20,000 nt of DNA from Prorocentrum cordatum (lineage: Eukaryota; Sar; Dinophyceae; Prorocentrales; Prorocentraceae), in contig CAUYUJ010014325.1 in NCBI GenBank assembly GCA_963575745.1, positions 40,001-60,000 of the forward strand, given 5' to 3'. Numbering within the stretch: position 1 is the first letter of the stretch; every line of letters starts with the position of its first letter. Below, piece by piece: positions 9,794 through 17,965 of the stretch. The notes beneath the pieces are model-generated. The model worked only from the letters and a program-made list of their open reading frames with translations. It was not told the DNA's origin and did not search any database. Made by a program: the position numbers and the translations under genes.

Positions 9794-9984
9794 CGTGCCG
9801 TTGCTGGCGCTTCACCCTGGGCCCGTGGCCCAATTGCCCACGGTGCGAGCGCCTGACGTTGCAAGCATGTCAGACCCGCTCTTTCACCCAGAAGAGGTGC
9901 GCGCTACATACTGGTAATGAGGCAGCCACAAGGACGCTCTACCCTAGGTGGTTGAGCCGTGGTGATGTGGTGCACGAGACCGCC

Positions 9985-10033
9985 AGTAGTAGTAGTAGTA
10001 GTAGTAGCAGTAGTAGTAGTAGTAGTAGTAGTC

Positions 10034-10068
<35 letters not shown>

Positions 10069-10680
10069 CGTAGTAGTAGTAGTAGTAGTAGTAGTAGTAT
10101 AGTAGTAGTAAAGTAGTAAAGTAGTAGTTTCAAAGAAAAGTAGTAAGTAGCAGTACAGACAGCATGAAGTAAGTAGTAGTAGTAGAAGTAGCAGTAAGTA
10201 AGTGGAGGTGGAGGTCAGAAAGAAGTAGAAGTGGTGGAGTTGGTGTGGTATTAAGAAGATAGTAGTAGTGATATAAGACACTCGTAGTACAGTAGTAAAG
10301 TAGTAAGTAGTAGATAGTAGTAGTCGTAAAGTTAGTAGTAATCGTTAAAGCAGTAGAATAGGAGTAAAGTAAGGAGTAGAAAGCAGTAGTAATAAGTAGT
10401 AGTAAGTTAGTAGTCGTCGTCGTAGTAGTAAAAAAAACAAGTAGTCGTATAAGTAAGTAGTAGTAAGTAGTAGAAAGTAAGTATATAAGTAGTATATTAG
10501 AAGTACTTAGTAGTAGTATTAGTGGTAAGTAGTAATAAGTAGAAGCAGTAAGCAGCAGTATGGTAGACAAAGTAGTAGAGTAGAAGTAGTAGAAGTAGTA
10601 GTAGTAAGATAGTCGTAGAAGTAAGTAGTAAGTAGTAGTAGTAAGAAGTAGACTAATCGCAGTAGTTAGTAGATAGGAGT

Positions 10681-10711
<31 letters not shown>

Positions 10712-10742
10712 CGTCGGCTTAGTAGTAGTCGTAGTAATAGTC

Positions 10743-10787
<45 letters not shown>

Positions 10788-10960
10788 ATAGTAGTAGTAG
10801 TAGTAATAGTAGTAGTAGTAGTAGTAGTAGTAGTAGCAATAGTAGTCGTAGGTAGGAGTAGTTGTAGAAATCGCAGGTCGTAGTGGTAGCAGCAGAAGTA
10901 GTACTAATTGTAGTAGTGGTCGTGGTTGTGGTAGTTGTAGTGGTAGTGGTAATAGTAATC
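9985..10960. repeat. (GTA)n array, pure then degenerate
   Basis: Pure GTA/TAG repeat at 9985-10110 passes into a degenerate A/G/T-rich stretch (AAGTAGTAAGTAG-like) to about 10675. A second fairly pure array follows at 10679-10850, then decayed GGTAGTAGC-like repeats to about 10960. Open frames on both strands are low-complexity artefacts. It mirrors the array at 769-1742 on the other side of the 8.2-kb block. Confidence 0.9.
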
Positions 10961-11145
10961 GTAGCATCGCCAACGTCACCACCATCACCGTGAACAGCAT
11001 CGCATTCTTCACCAATGGACGCCGTCATCATCATCACCGTCCCCATCGTGAGCATGGTGATGATGCAGGCCGTGGCGATGTCAGGTTTCTTCAATTTGGG
11101 GGGCATGGCGCGGACACACCTGCTCTCCGCCGCGCTCCTTCCCTC
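10961..11145. other. short spacer, nothing recognised
   Basis: This is CATCACCATCACC-like degenerate trinucleotide sequence followed by about 100 bp of unique sequence. Short ORFs on both strands show no domain. Confidence 0.4.
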
Positions 11146-11400
11146 ATCTGTAGGGTCTGTAGGGAAGGTCAGTATGGATCCCATGAGGGTCTGTAGGGAT
11201 CCCATAGGGACCCCATGAGGGTCTGTAGGGATTCCATCGGGATCCCATGAGGGTGTGTAGGGATTCCATTGGGATCCCATGAAGGTCAGCAGGGATTCCA
11301 CAGCGATCCCATGAGGATGTGTAGGGATTCCACAGCGATCCCATGAAGGTCTGTAGGGATCCCACGGGGTTCCCATGAGGGGCTCTAGGGAGATTCCACA
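11146..11400. repeat. strict 32-bp tandem array, about 7.5 copies
   Basis: The CATGA core starts at 11182, 11214, 11246, 11278, 11310, 11342 and 11374, an exact 32-bp period. The unit reads approximately GATCCCATGAGGGTCTGTAG then GGATTCCATCG. Most copies contain GGGATCCC or a one-base variant, a small palindrome. Copies differ by a few substitutions but not in length. There is no unique spacer between units, so it is not a CRISPR array. The long minus-strand frame over it reads the repeat as a W-x-P-Y-x-P-S-W-D pattern and is not supported as a gene. Confidence 0.9.
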
Positions 11401-11686
11401 CGGATCGCCTCGCCGGTGCACTCTTGCATCATGGAGGGCGGAGCCGGTGGGTGTGCGAAACGGTGCGTGTTCAGTTGTTTGTTTTGCTAGGTTTTTTGGC
11501 GTTCTTCTGTTGTTCTGTTGTTTGTTGGTCGGGGGGGTGGGGGGGGACCAGGTACCTGGCAGCCGGATTCGCCCTATCTGGGAAGCCGGCCCGCCGGGTC
11601 CCGTGGGACCGGGTAACCGTGCCGGCGCTGGTTTCACCTTGTTGTTGTCGTTATTGTTGTCGTCCCCCCGCGACATGTGCCGCGAC
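11401..11686. other. spacer, no gene seen
   Basis: Unique sequence with G-rich and T-rich patches (GTTGTTCTGTTGTTTGTTGG near 11508 and a G-run near 11530). No ORF with a recognisable domain. Confidence 0.4.
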
Positions 11687-11797
11687 CCACCAGCGACCCT
11701 CCCGCGACGACCCACGCGCGACCCACCCGCGACCCATCCGCGACCCACCCGCGACCCATCCGCGACCCATCCGCGACCCACCCGCGACCCACCCACA
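11687..11797. repeat. 11-bp tandem minisatellite
   Basis: Repeats of CGACCCACCCG alternating with CGACCCATCCG, about nine units, with the first few less regular. The plus-strand frame gives R-P-T-R-D-P and the minus-strand frame G-S-R-V-G-R-G-W; both are artefacts of the repeat. Confidence 0.85.
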
Positions 11798-11921
11798 TTG
11801 CTTTAACGGAAAATTCGGCACTTGCGGCGGGCTTCTTCAGAACCTCGCAGACTGCCGCCGTCCCGCCGCCCCCCCACTCTTATCCGCAACTGCGGGGTGT
11901 TATGTTTTCACAGACGCATGC

Positions 11922-12002
11922 AGAGAGAGAGAGAGAGAGAAAGAAAGAAAGGGAGAGAGAGAGAGAGCGCGCAAAAAACGAGAAAGGGAGAGAGAGAGAA
12001 GA
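11922..12002. repeat. GA-rich purine tract
   Basis: (GA)n with AAAG interruptions on the + strand. Confidence 0.85.
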
Positions 12003-13080
12003 AGATTGTGGACGAGTGCAGCTTTAGCGATTGGCGACTTGGGCAAAAGACATAAGGGTAGGGATGCTGAATGAACGCGAGGTCACAGCTGGGGAAAACA
12101 GGACAACGGACTCCAAGCATATTGCCTTGGAGGTGTTACGAAAAGCTGCATGCAGCAGGGGACGCGAAGGTAGAGTATCCTTCCCACCAGGTCCACACAC
12201 TGTGAGAGCGGCATGCAATATCGCATCTGATCTAGACGTGGCGCTCGCAGGAACGGCGGCGCTTCTGCCGTTTGTGCGACGTCATGTGAAAGTGCATTCG
12301 TCTTAGGAGCTTGCGTGGTGTACATGTGCAGTTCCGTCGGCACCCCCGCCCACCCGTTTCCTGGTGATGAAGGCCTTGTGTTGGGCGCGCAGAATGCAAG
12401 GAAGGATGCGGATCGCAAGGCCCGAAAACCGTATCAAATTTGACCCGGATACGCCGCATCGCCAGAATGAGGCACACAATTGTATTAGCATCAAGCTTGG
12501 AGGAAACTGATGCGAAAGTTAGAGAGAGCGGGGGGACGAGAACGAAGGCACAGCTATAGCATTTGCTCCTTTGAACCCTTCCTAGTGTTACCAGTAGCCT
12601 TGATAGTGCAAAGCATAAAAAGTCCCGGGTAGAGCGTTTGGTGATTTTGGCAATGTTCACGACAGGCATATTGAACGTGAGGTTATTTTTAGGGAAACAA
12701 TACAGTGTAATACAACGTGTAGTCTGGAATATTTGAAAAGACAGAGAGGCGGAGAGAGAGGGAGAGAGAGAGAGAGAGACGGAAAGAGAGAGAGAGAGAC
12801 GAATAGACAGAGAGAGGGAGAGAGATAGCGATTGAGAGGGGCAGAGAGAGAGATACAAATATTTATATATGGCACGGATGAGGAGGCACGAAGCGAGCGC
12901 TCTCCCAGCATACTTCAAAAACGGTGAAACAGAGATCGTCGTGTTAACTCTTGTTTGGTCGCACTTGCACTGGCACGCAGTGTGCGAGCCTGGAGATGGT
13001 ATAGTCACAATTCCTGCGGCCCTCGTAAGATGCACTCGCAGTCAGGGTGCTAAACGGTCATGGCTCGAATGAATGGCCAG
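12003..13080. other. about 1.1 kb with no recognised gene, including a second GA tract
   Basis: Composition is moderate GC with short overlapping ORFs on both strands and no domain. A second purine tract (GAGAGA with GACGG and GATAG interruptions) lies at 12744-12858. The 267-residue minus-strand frame at 12232-13035 crosses this tract and reads it as Ser/Leu repeats, so it is not supported. I see no tRNA, snRNA or spliced-leader gene. Confidence 0.5.
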
Positions 13081-13081
13081 G

Positions 13082-13155
13082 GGGTGTCCGAAACACCCTT
13101 CCGTTTTCCCACCGAATTCCCCCTCGGGGGTTGTTAAGGGTGTCTCGGGCCCGAG
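13082..13155. other. hairpin GGGTGT/ACACCC and palindrome CTCGGGCCCGAG
   Basis: A perfect 6-bp stem with a 5-nt loop lies at 13082-13098 and a perfect 12-bp palindrome at 13144-13155. They open a C/G-rich stretch (to about 13240) with repeated GGGGCC and GGGCCC blocks. No ORF with a domain is associated. Function is unknown. Confidence 0.5.
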
Positions 13156-13863
13156 GTGCCCCTGGCTTCCCTCTCCACTCTGGGGCCTCCCTGGGGCCCC
13201 TCTGGGCCCCGTGAGGGGTGCTCTTAAGGCCGGTGGGGGCCTCCTGGGAGAATTTTTGGGCGCATCTTGGGCTACAGTCGGCCCGGATTAGTAGGTCGAC
13301 CCTGCCAGCTCAAGGGTACCCTTGTGTCCTGTGCCTCGCGACACGTGCCTTCTTACACTCCTATGGCGATGTGGCCCTCGGAAGGGTCTTGTGTCCTCTC
13401 GCGTGTCCTGTCCAATCAAGGCCGACTGTAGGGACACTCCTGGCAACACGGGGGCCACAAGCAATACAAATTGACTGCTGTAGCAGCAACAGAACGCCTT
13501 CTGGCCGACGGGCTGCCGGGCTCCGGACGGCGGCGCGCCTCAGCTTGATTCGGCGCAGACACCACGTCGTTTGGTTGGTGAAGAGGCCAAGGAGATCGGC
13601 GATGGAATTCTACGCACATCGAAGAAGAATAACAACAACTTGCATAAGCATAAACTTTCGGCGCTCCGCGAGGATTTTTTGGATCGGCGCTGAACGCCTC
13701 TGGCAGAGCCTCCAGCGCTGCACCTGGCGCGTTCCGCACGCCAGGGAGTGGGTTTCGGTGCAAGTCCAAGAACTTCGCCCGGACCTCCGATTGCTTCTTT
13801 CCTTACCTAGGCTCTGCCTAGAAGGGTTTTTACTCGCTTGGCTTAAAGGGGCCGGGCAGTGCA

Positions 13864-13970
13864 AACCGCCCCGGGCGGTTCCCCCAGTCCCCTGGGAGCC
13901 AAGCAAAAGCAACAGCAAAGGTAAAAGCAAACGCGCGGTTCCCCCAGTTGCGCTCCCTGGGTGCCAAGCA
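13864..13970. repeat. 60-bp-spaced direct repeat with palindromes
   Basis: GCGGTTCCCCCAGT followed by a CCTGGG-type segment and GCCAAGCA occurs at 13875-13905 and again at 13935-13970. The first copy overlaps a 7-bp-arm inverted repeat AACCGCC-CCG-GGCGGTT at 13864-13880, and the CCCAG/CTGGG parts pair inside each copy. The intervening stretch is AAGCAAAAGC-like. The surrounding region, 13240-14050, holds no recognisable gene. Confidence 0.6.
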
Positions 13971-14255
13971 GGTGAGTTTTTTCCGGGTGATGTGACAGCC
14001 AATTGAAAGTTAACTAGAGAAATCTCCGAAAGAAAAGAAGCAATTTAGGAAAATGGAAAGAAAAGACGAGTAACGGTGGAGAGACAATGATTCCAGAAGA
14101 AAAGTTGAATCAGAAGAAAGGAGGCAAAATGACAGAAACGGTGAAGACGGAAAAAAACGAACAAGTAGGGAGAGAGGAATGTGAGCAACGAGCCGGGAGG
14201 GAGAAAGAAGCAAAAGCAAAGGCACAAGTGAAGGCAAAAGCGAAGGCAAAGCAAA

Positions 14256-14450
14256 AGCATAGCATAGCATGGCATAGCATAGCGCAGCATAGCATAGCGC
14301 AGCATAGCATAGCATAGCATAACCTAGCCTAGCCTAGCCCAGCATAGCATTGCGCATAATAGCATAGCATAGCATAGCGTAGCATAGCAAAGCAAAGCAA
14401 ATCATAGCATAGCATAGCATAGCATAGCATAGCATAGCGCAGCACAGCAT
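14256..14450. repeat. (AGCAT)n pentanucleotide array
   Basis: About 35 units of AGCAT with AGCGC, GGCAT, AGCCT and AGCAA variants. It is preceded from about 14020 by A/G-rich sequence with AAAGC and AAGGCA repeats. Minus-strand frames reading M-L-C-Y-A are repeat artefacts. The DIRS-like element starts shortly after. Confidence 0.9.
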
Positions 14451-14580
14451 CCACTATTGCTGCTGCTGCCATATGTCCAGTTTTGAAACGTGAAGCGGAG
14501 CCGGGGGGAGAGAGAGCGCCGCATTCGTCTGTGCCTGCCCCGCTGGCACTGGGCTCAAAGTGCAAGCCGACGGCACTTCG

Positions 14581-14922
14581 ATGGCCTTCGCCGCATGGCT
14601 GGCAGGCGAGGCGGTGCACGGCGCAGGGCAGGCCGCGCTGCTGTGGGCAGCCCGCGGTGAGTGCCCAGCCTGCACGTGCGCGCCGGCCCTCACGTGCGCC
14701 CCTGGACAGGAGGCGGCGCGCGTGGACTGCCCAGGCGGGTCCCCAGGGTGGGCGCTGTCAGCGGTGGCCCTCGCTGGCGCGACTGGCTTCGCAGGAGGGT
14801 TCCTGGCCGCGCGGTGGCTGAGCTCCTGGCAGCCGATCGCTGGCCTCCCGCCTCAGCCCTCTTTGGAGGAGGCGGCTAGAGCGCAGGCTGCTGCAGTCAG
14901 AGCGCGGGCCTGTGCCTCGTGA
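14581..14922 (+). CDS. small Cys-rich single-pass membrane protein, first ORF of DIRS-like element
   Basis: 113 residues from ATG 14581. The N-terminal Ala-rich part is followed by a Cys cluster (Cys 28, 31, 33, 39 and 50; C-P-A-C-T-C then L-T-C). Next is a hydrophobic segment at about residues 57-78 ending in R-W, a likely transmembrane helix, and an Ala/Arg-rich tail. Its stop codon overlaps the next start as TGATG (14920-14924), which suggests coupled translation with the Gag-like ORF or remnants of a fused frame. I do not recognise a named family. The frame is open upstream to 14560 through a GTG, but ATG 14581 is the first normal start. Confidence 0.55.
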   Translation: MAFAAWLAGEAVHGAGQAALLWAARGECPACTCAPALTCAPGQEAARVDCPGGSPGWALSAVALAGATGFAGGFLAARWLSSWQPIAGLPPQPSLEEAARAQAAAVRARACAS

Positions 14923-16538
14923 TGGCCAGCTCTGCAGCCGCCGCGGCGGCCAGTGGACACCCTTTGGCTCTGGACGGACTCGACGAGGGCGATTTCATCC
15001 TGGTGCTGTATCGTGTGGGAGGTGGCCGGATCTGGCACGAGCGTCTGATCCTGGCGTTCCAGACGGTGCCGCCCTTCGGGACAGGGGTGTTGACTCCAGA
15101 TGGGCACGCCTACGTGGAGGCCATCATGCAGAACGGGGCCGACATCAGGGAGTACGCGATTCCCGCCGGCGGCGCAGTCGGCGCCGTGGCTGCTGCCACA
15201 GCTGGGGATCAGGTCCACCGATTCCGTGGTCTCCCTCTTCCTGGAGAAGTCGCGGCGGGTGCCGCCTCAGTTCGGGGCACTCTTGGGCTGGGCGCTGGGC
15301 CGCCGATCGCGCTGAACACGGCAGGGCGTGCCATCGCAGCTGGGATAGGCGCTCCGGCTGGCGCTGGGCCTGCGGGGGCCCCCGCTGCGGGGGGGGCCGG
15401 CGGCGCTCCTGGGGCTCTGGGCGGCCTGGCAGGGCTAGCAGCAGCCCTCGGAGGCGGCCCAGCAGCCGCGCCAGCTGGGGCAGCCGCCCTTGTGCCAGTG
15501 GCGGCCGCACCTGCACCTGCGGCAGGAGGAGCTCCAGCTACCGTGCCCCTTGGCGGAGGAGGGGCTCCCCCCGCTGCTCTTGGCGCCCTTGGCGGCGCCG
15601 CTGTGGCCGCGCCGGCGCCTGGGCCTGCCGCCGCCCCCGCGCCTGCCGCAGGTGGTGGCCCTGGTCCTGGTGGCGTGGCCGCAGCTCTGGCCGCCATCGC
15701 CGGCGCTCCAGGAGGCGATGCTCGGATTCAGTCAGTCGCCTTCGACGCGCAGGGGGTGGGATATGTGGACTTCCGAGCTGCAGTGGTTCGCCTTCACGAA
15801 CTGCCATGGGGCGATTGGCCTCTCAAGGGACCACGCACGCTGCTATGGGTGCTGAGCTTCATATGCCGCAATGGGGGAACGCCCCTTGGGAGGCGCACGA
15901 AGTGGGTTTCGGAGGGGTACCTGGAGGCGGACGATCCTGGAGTGGACATCCACTTGCTGTGCTGCCGCCTCCTCGAGCTGAGCGTAGTCTACGATCAGCT
16001 CCACGTGACCAACCTTGCGGCCATGGGGTTGGTCGGGCGGACCCTCCAGACGCAGGAGGAACTGTACCGAGACAGGTTCGCAGCGTCTTCGGAGTTCGGC
16101 TCAGACGCTGCGCTGATGTCGGGTGCTCTGGACGCTGGCGGCAACGCGTGCGTAGCCCCTGCCCTGAGGGACTGGCTGGCCGCCGAGAAGGCGCGCGAGG
16201 CCAACGTAGCCAAGGGGCGGCGCAAGGCGCGTGAGGAGCGGCTACTCGCCGCCGGCGGCAGCTCTGGCGACGGGCGCGGCAGCGATGGCCGAGGTCGAGG
16301 GCGCGGCCGCGGACGAGGCAGAGACGGCGGGAGGGGCGGCCGCACAGCCCCAGACGGCCATGGCCGAGAAGCACCAGGGGGGGGCACCTGGGCCAGCCTC
16401 TCCCTGGAACATGAGTGCGGCTTCGGCCGCAGGCCCGGGCACGCGTGGAAGTCTCCGACACCGAGACGTCTTCCCGCTGCCGTCCCCCGCTGCTGCTGCC
16501 GGCCCACCCCCATCGCCTGGCAGTCGCCGCTCGGCTAG
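14922..16538 (+). CDS. Gag-like protein of DIRS-like element
   Basis: 538 residues from ATG 14922. Residues about 15-90 form a compact region with W-H-E-R-L and T-P-D-G-H-A-Y-V-E. Residues about 110-265 are Gly/Ala/Pro low complexity. A conserved-looking helical domain follows at about 270-420 (L-P-W-G-D-W-P-L-K-G-P-R-T, then L-C-C-R-L-L-E-L). An RG-rich stretch near residues 445-488 is a typical nucleic-acid-binding tail. The last 50 residues, after a G8 run at 16377-16384, are probably out of frame. Shifting by one G there leads into the RT frame, so Gag and Pol were probably one polyprotein or linked by frameshifting. The role as structural or RNA-binding protein is inferred from position and composition. 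Confidence 0.6.
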   Translation: MASSAAAAAASGHPLALDGLDEGDFILVLYRVGGGRIWHERLILAFQTVPPFGTGVLTPDGHAYVEAIMQNGADIREYAIPAGGAVGAVAAATAGDQVHRFRGLPLPGEVAAGAASVRGTLGLGAGPPIALNTAGRAIAAGIGAPAGAGPAGAPAAGGAGGAPGALGGLAGLAAALGGGPAAAPAGAAALVPVAAAPAPAAGGAPATVPLGGGGAPPAALGALGGAAVAAPAPGPAAAPAPAAGGGPGPGGVAAALAAIAGAPGGDARIQSVAFDAQGVGYVDFRAAVVRLHELPWGDWPLKGPRTLLWVLSFICRNGGTPLGRRTKWVSEGYLEADDPGVDIHLLCCRLLELSVVYDQLHVTNLAAMGLVGRTLQTQEELYRDRFAASSEFGSDAALMSGALDAGGNACVAPALRDWLAAEKAREANVAKGRRKAREERLLAAGGSSGDGRGSDGRGRGRGRGRGRDGGRGGRTAPDGHGREAPGGGTWASLSLEHECGFGRRPGHAWKSPTPRRLPAAVPRCCCRPTPIAWQSPLG

Positions 16539-17410
16539 GCGCGCTGGGTATCGCCTTCATCGTGGAGAGAGGGTTCGCTCAGCCGTCAACGCACTTCATT
16601 CGCTCTATGGTTCTCGGTCCTCGCCTCCAGCTGCGGCTCACGAGGGGCAGCGCCAGGCCATCATGCATATCACGGTCAGCGTCGACGAGCTTGGGCGCCC
16701 GCCGCCAGAGTTCATGTCGGGTAACGCTGCCGAAGACGGAGCCCTCCGGGAGCTCCTCTCTTGCGCCAACCTGTACGGTACTGGCGCCGCGACGTCGACC
16801 CCCTACGTCAGCGACAGAGTCGCATGGCCTGCCGCGGGTGGGACCCCAGTGGGCATCGTCGAGCTGGTGCCGCCCGTGGATAGGGTCTGGCTGGAGGGTT
16901 GGCGGAGTCATATGCTTCGAGATCCGGGTGCTGCTGCTGCTCTGGCCAGGGAGGCATGCCCGAAGGGGCCTTTTTGCGATCCCGCCCTGACGCGCGACGT
17001 GAGCACGTACGGTCGTTTTTTGATTCAGATGTACGAGAGACAGATGGTCAATTTCGCGGTTGACTCCGGTCGGCCGCACACCGTCGGCCTCTTCTTCGTT
17101 CCCAAGAAGACGGGGGCCCTCCGCATCATTTTCGACACGAGGGCCGCCAACTGCGAGTTTTTAGACGCGCCCAGCACTCGGCTACCGTCAGCTTCAGCCT
17201 TCAGTTCGATCGAGGCGCCGATCGAAGGCATGTACATGTCCACCTGCGACCTGGAGTGCGCCTTCTACCACATGAAGCTCCCGGAGGGCATGGAGGTGAT
17301 GTTCACCTTGCCGCCGATCAAGGCGGGGGTGCTTCAGGAGCTCGGCCTCGTGGACCTCGACTTCGACCCGTCGGTGTCCCTCTCGCCCCAGGTTATTGTG
17401 CTTCCTATGG
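16378..17410 (+). pseudogene. Pol part 1: reverse transcriptase fingers and palm A
   Basis: This is the frame of an ORF open from 16231 to 17607. After a Pro/Ala/Ser linker, RT sequence is clear from about 16880: G-L-F-F-V-P-K-K-T-G-A-L-R-I-I-F-D-T-R-A-A-N is the fingers motif shared by DIRS and LTR-type RTs, and C-D-L-E-C-A-F-Y-H is palm A with its catalytic Asp at 17248-17250. Homology ends at L-P-M (17401-17409). There one G seems to be missing, because the following G-F-S-W-A-L motif is in another frame. The RT would copy the element's RNA to cDNA. Confidence 0.85.
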
Positions 17411-17965
17411 TTTTTCGTGGGCATTGCATCTTTGCCAAGCTGCAGCTCGCAACGTGCTGTCGGACGACGGCCGCTCTCTGGATCAGACCGCTCAGGATGG
17501 CCATCCTGGGGTTAACGTGGTTAAGAAGAATGTCGTGGGGGTGGCCGCCTACGTCGATAACATCCTCGTCTTCGGTGGCTGCAAGTCCTTGGTGGATGAG
17601 ACTATGAATAGGCTGGTGGACACTTTCAGGAGACGCGGCCTTCCAGTGCACGAGATCGAGCCCGCTGCTCTGGATGCCGACTTCCTTGGCCTCAGCCTCC
17701 GCAGTGGAAGACATCTTCGCATCAAGCCTCGGAACATTTGGAGGCTCCATTTTGCGATATCCAGTTTGTTGAGGCGTGGATGGTGCTCCGGCCACATGCT
17801 CCGCGCGGTGCTTGGTCACATCGCGTGGACGTCGATGATCCGCAGAGAGGTGCTCACCGCGCTGCACAGCTCCTATGGCTACGTCGGTGCCTTCGGCCCG
17901 AGGCACGGCAAGCTCTGGCCGTCAGCTGTCGAGGAGCTCATCATCATTAGGGACCTGCTCCTATT
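17411..17965 (+). pseudogene. Pol part 2: RT palm B/C and thumb
   Basis: This lies in an ORF of another frame, open from 17256 to 17969. G-F-S-W-A-L-H continues the palm B motif. Palm C reads A-A-Y-V-D-N-I-L-V-F-G (Tyr codon 17550, Asp 17556, Asn 17559), so the second Asp of Y-x-D-D is Asn. The thumb/connection region follows (F-L-G-L, then L-G-H-I-A-W) to E-E-L-I-I-I-R-D-L-L. TGA at 17967 ends the frame. One more T in the TTTT run at 17963-17966 would join it to the RNase H frame. Confidence 0.8.

Larger units (their letters stand above)
1991..9800 (+). repeat. dispersed GC-rich palindromic motif encoding G-x-G-A-A-P, 11 copies
   Basis: Consensus approximately GGTRCTGGGGCNGCCCCG followed by YGYGCYGCC, with core GGGGC-N-GCCCC. 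Copies start near 1991, 2484, 3275, 4402, 5750, 6713, 7681, 8851, 9486, 9595 and 9767. All are on the + strand. The first eight read in the same phase (G-A-A-P or a one-residue variant) and are followed by Ala/Pro-rich residues. They sit between or outside recognisable domains. The last three lie in the tandem-repeat tail. I found no good copy in 10-20 kb; a weak resemblance exists near 15475 in the Gly/Ala-rich Gag-like ORF. Confidence 0.7.
1743..9984 (+). mobile_element. decayed REL-type non-LTR retrotransposon block bounded by GTA arrays
   Basis: The block is the GC-rich unit between two GTA arrays. It carries the RT-endonuclease polyprotein, an unrecognised Cys-rich gene and a tandem-repeat tail. 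A shared short palindromic repeat is confined to the block, which argues that its parts belong together. R2/R4-like elements have a single ORF with N-terminal zinc fingers, RT and a C-terminal restriction-like endonuclease, and some insert into microsatellites (Dong into TAA repeats). True ends are not proven: I see no poly(A) tail at 9984, and the second gene may belong to another element. Confidence 0.5.

Noticed and set aside
11146-11400. CRISPR-like array
   Set aside because: The 32-bp units are contiguous with no unique spacers, and the context is eukaryotic.
10666-11796. 376-residue minus-strand open frame
   Set aside because: It joins translations of the 11-bp array, the 32-bp array and the GTA array, with no domain between them.
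12232-13035. 267-residue minus-strand frame
   Set aside because: Its Ser/Leu-rich part is the GA tract and the remainder shows no domain.
14010-14619. Minus-strand frames reading M-L-C-Y-A repeats
   Set aside because: They are translations of the AGCAT pentanucleotide array.
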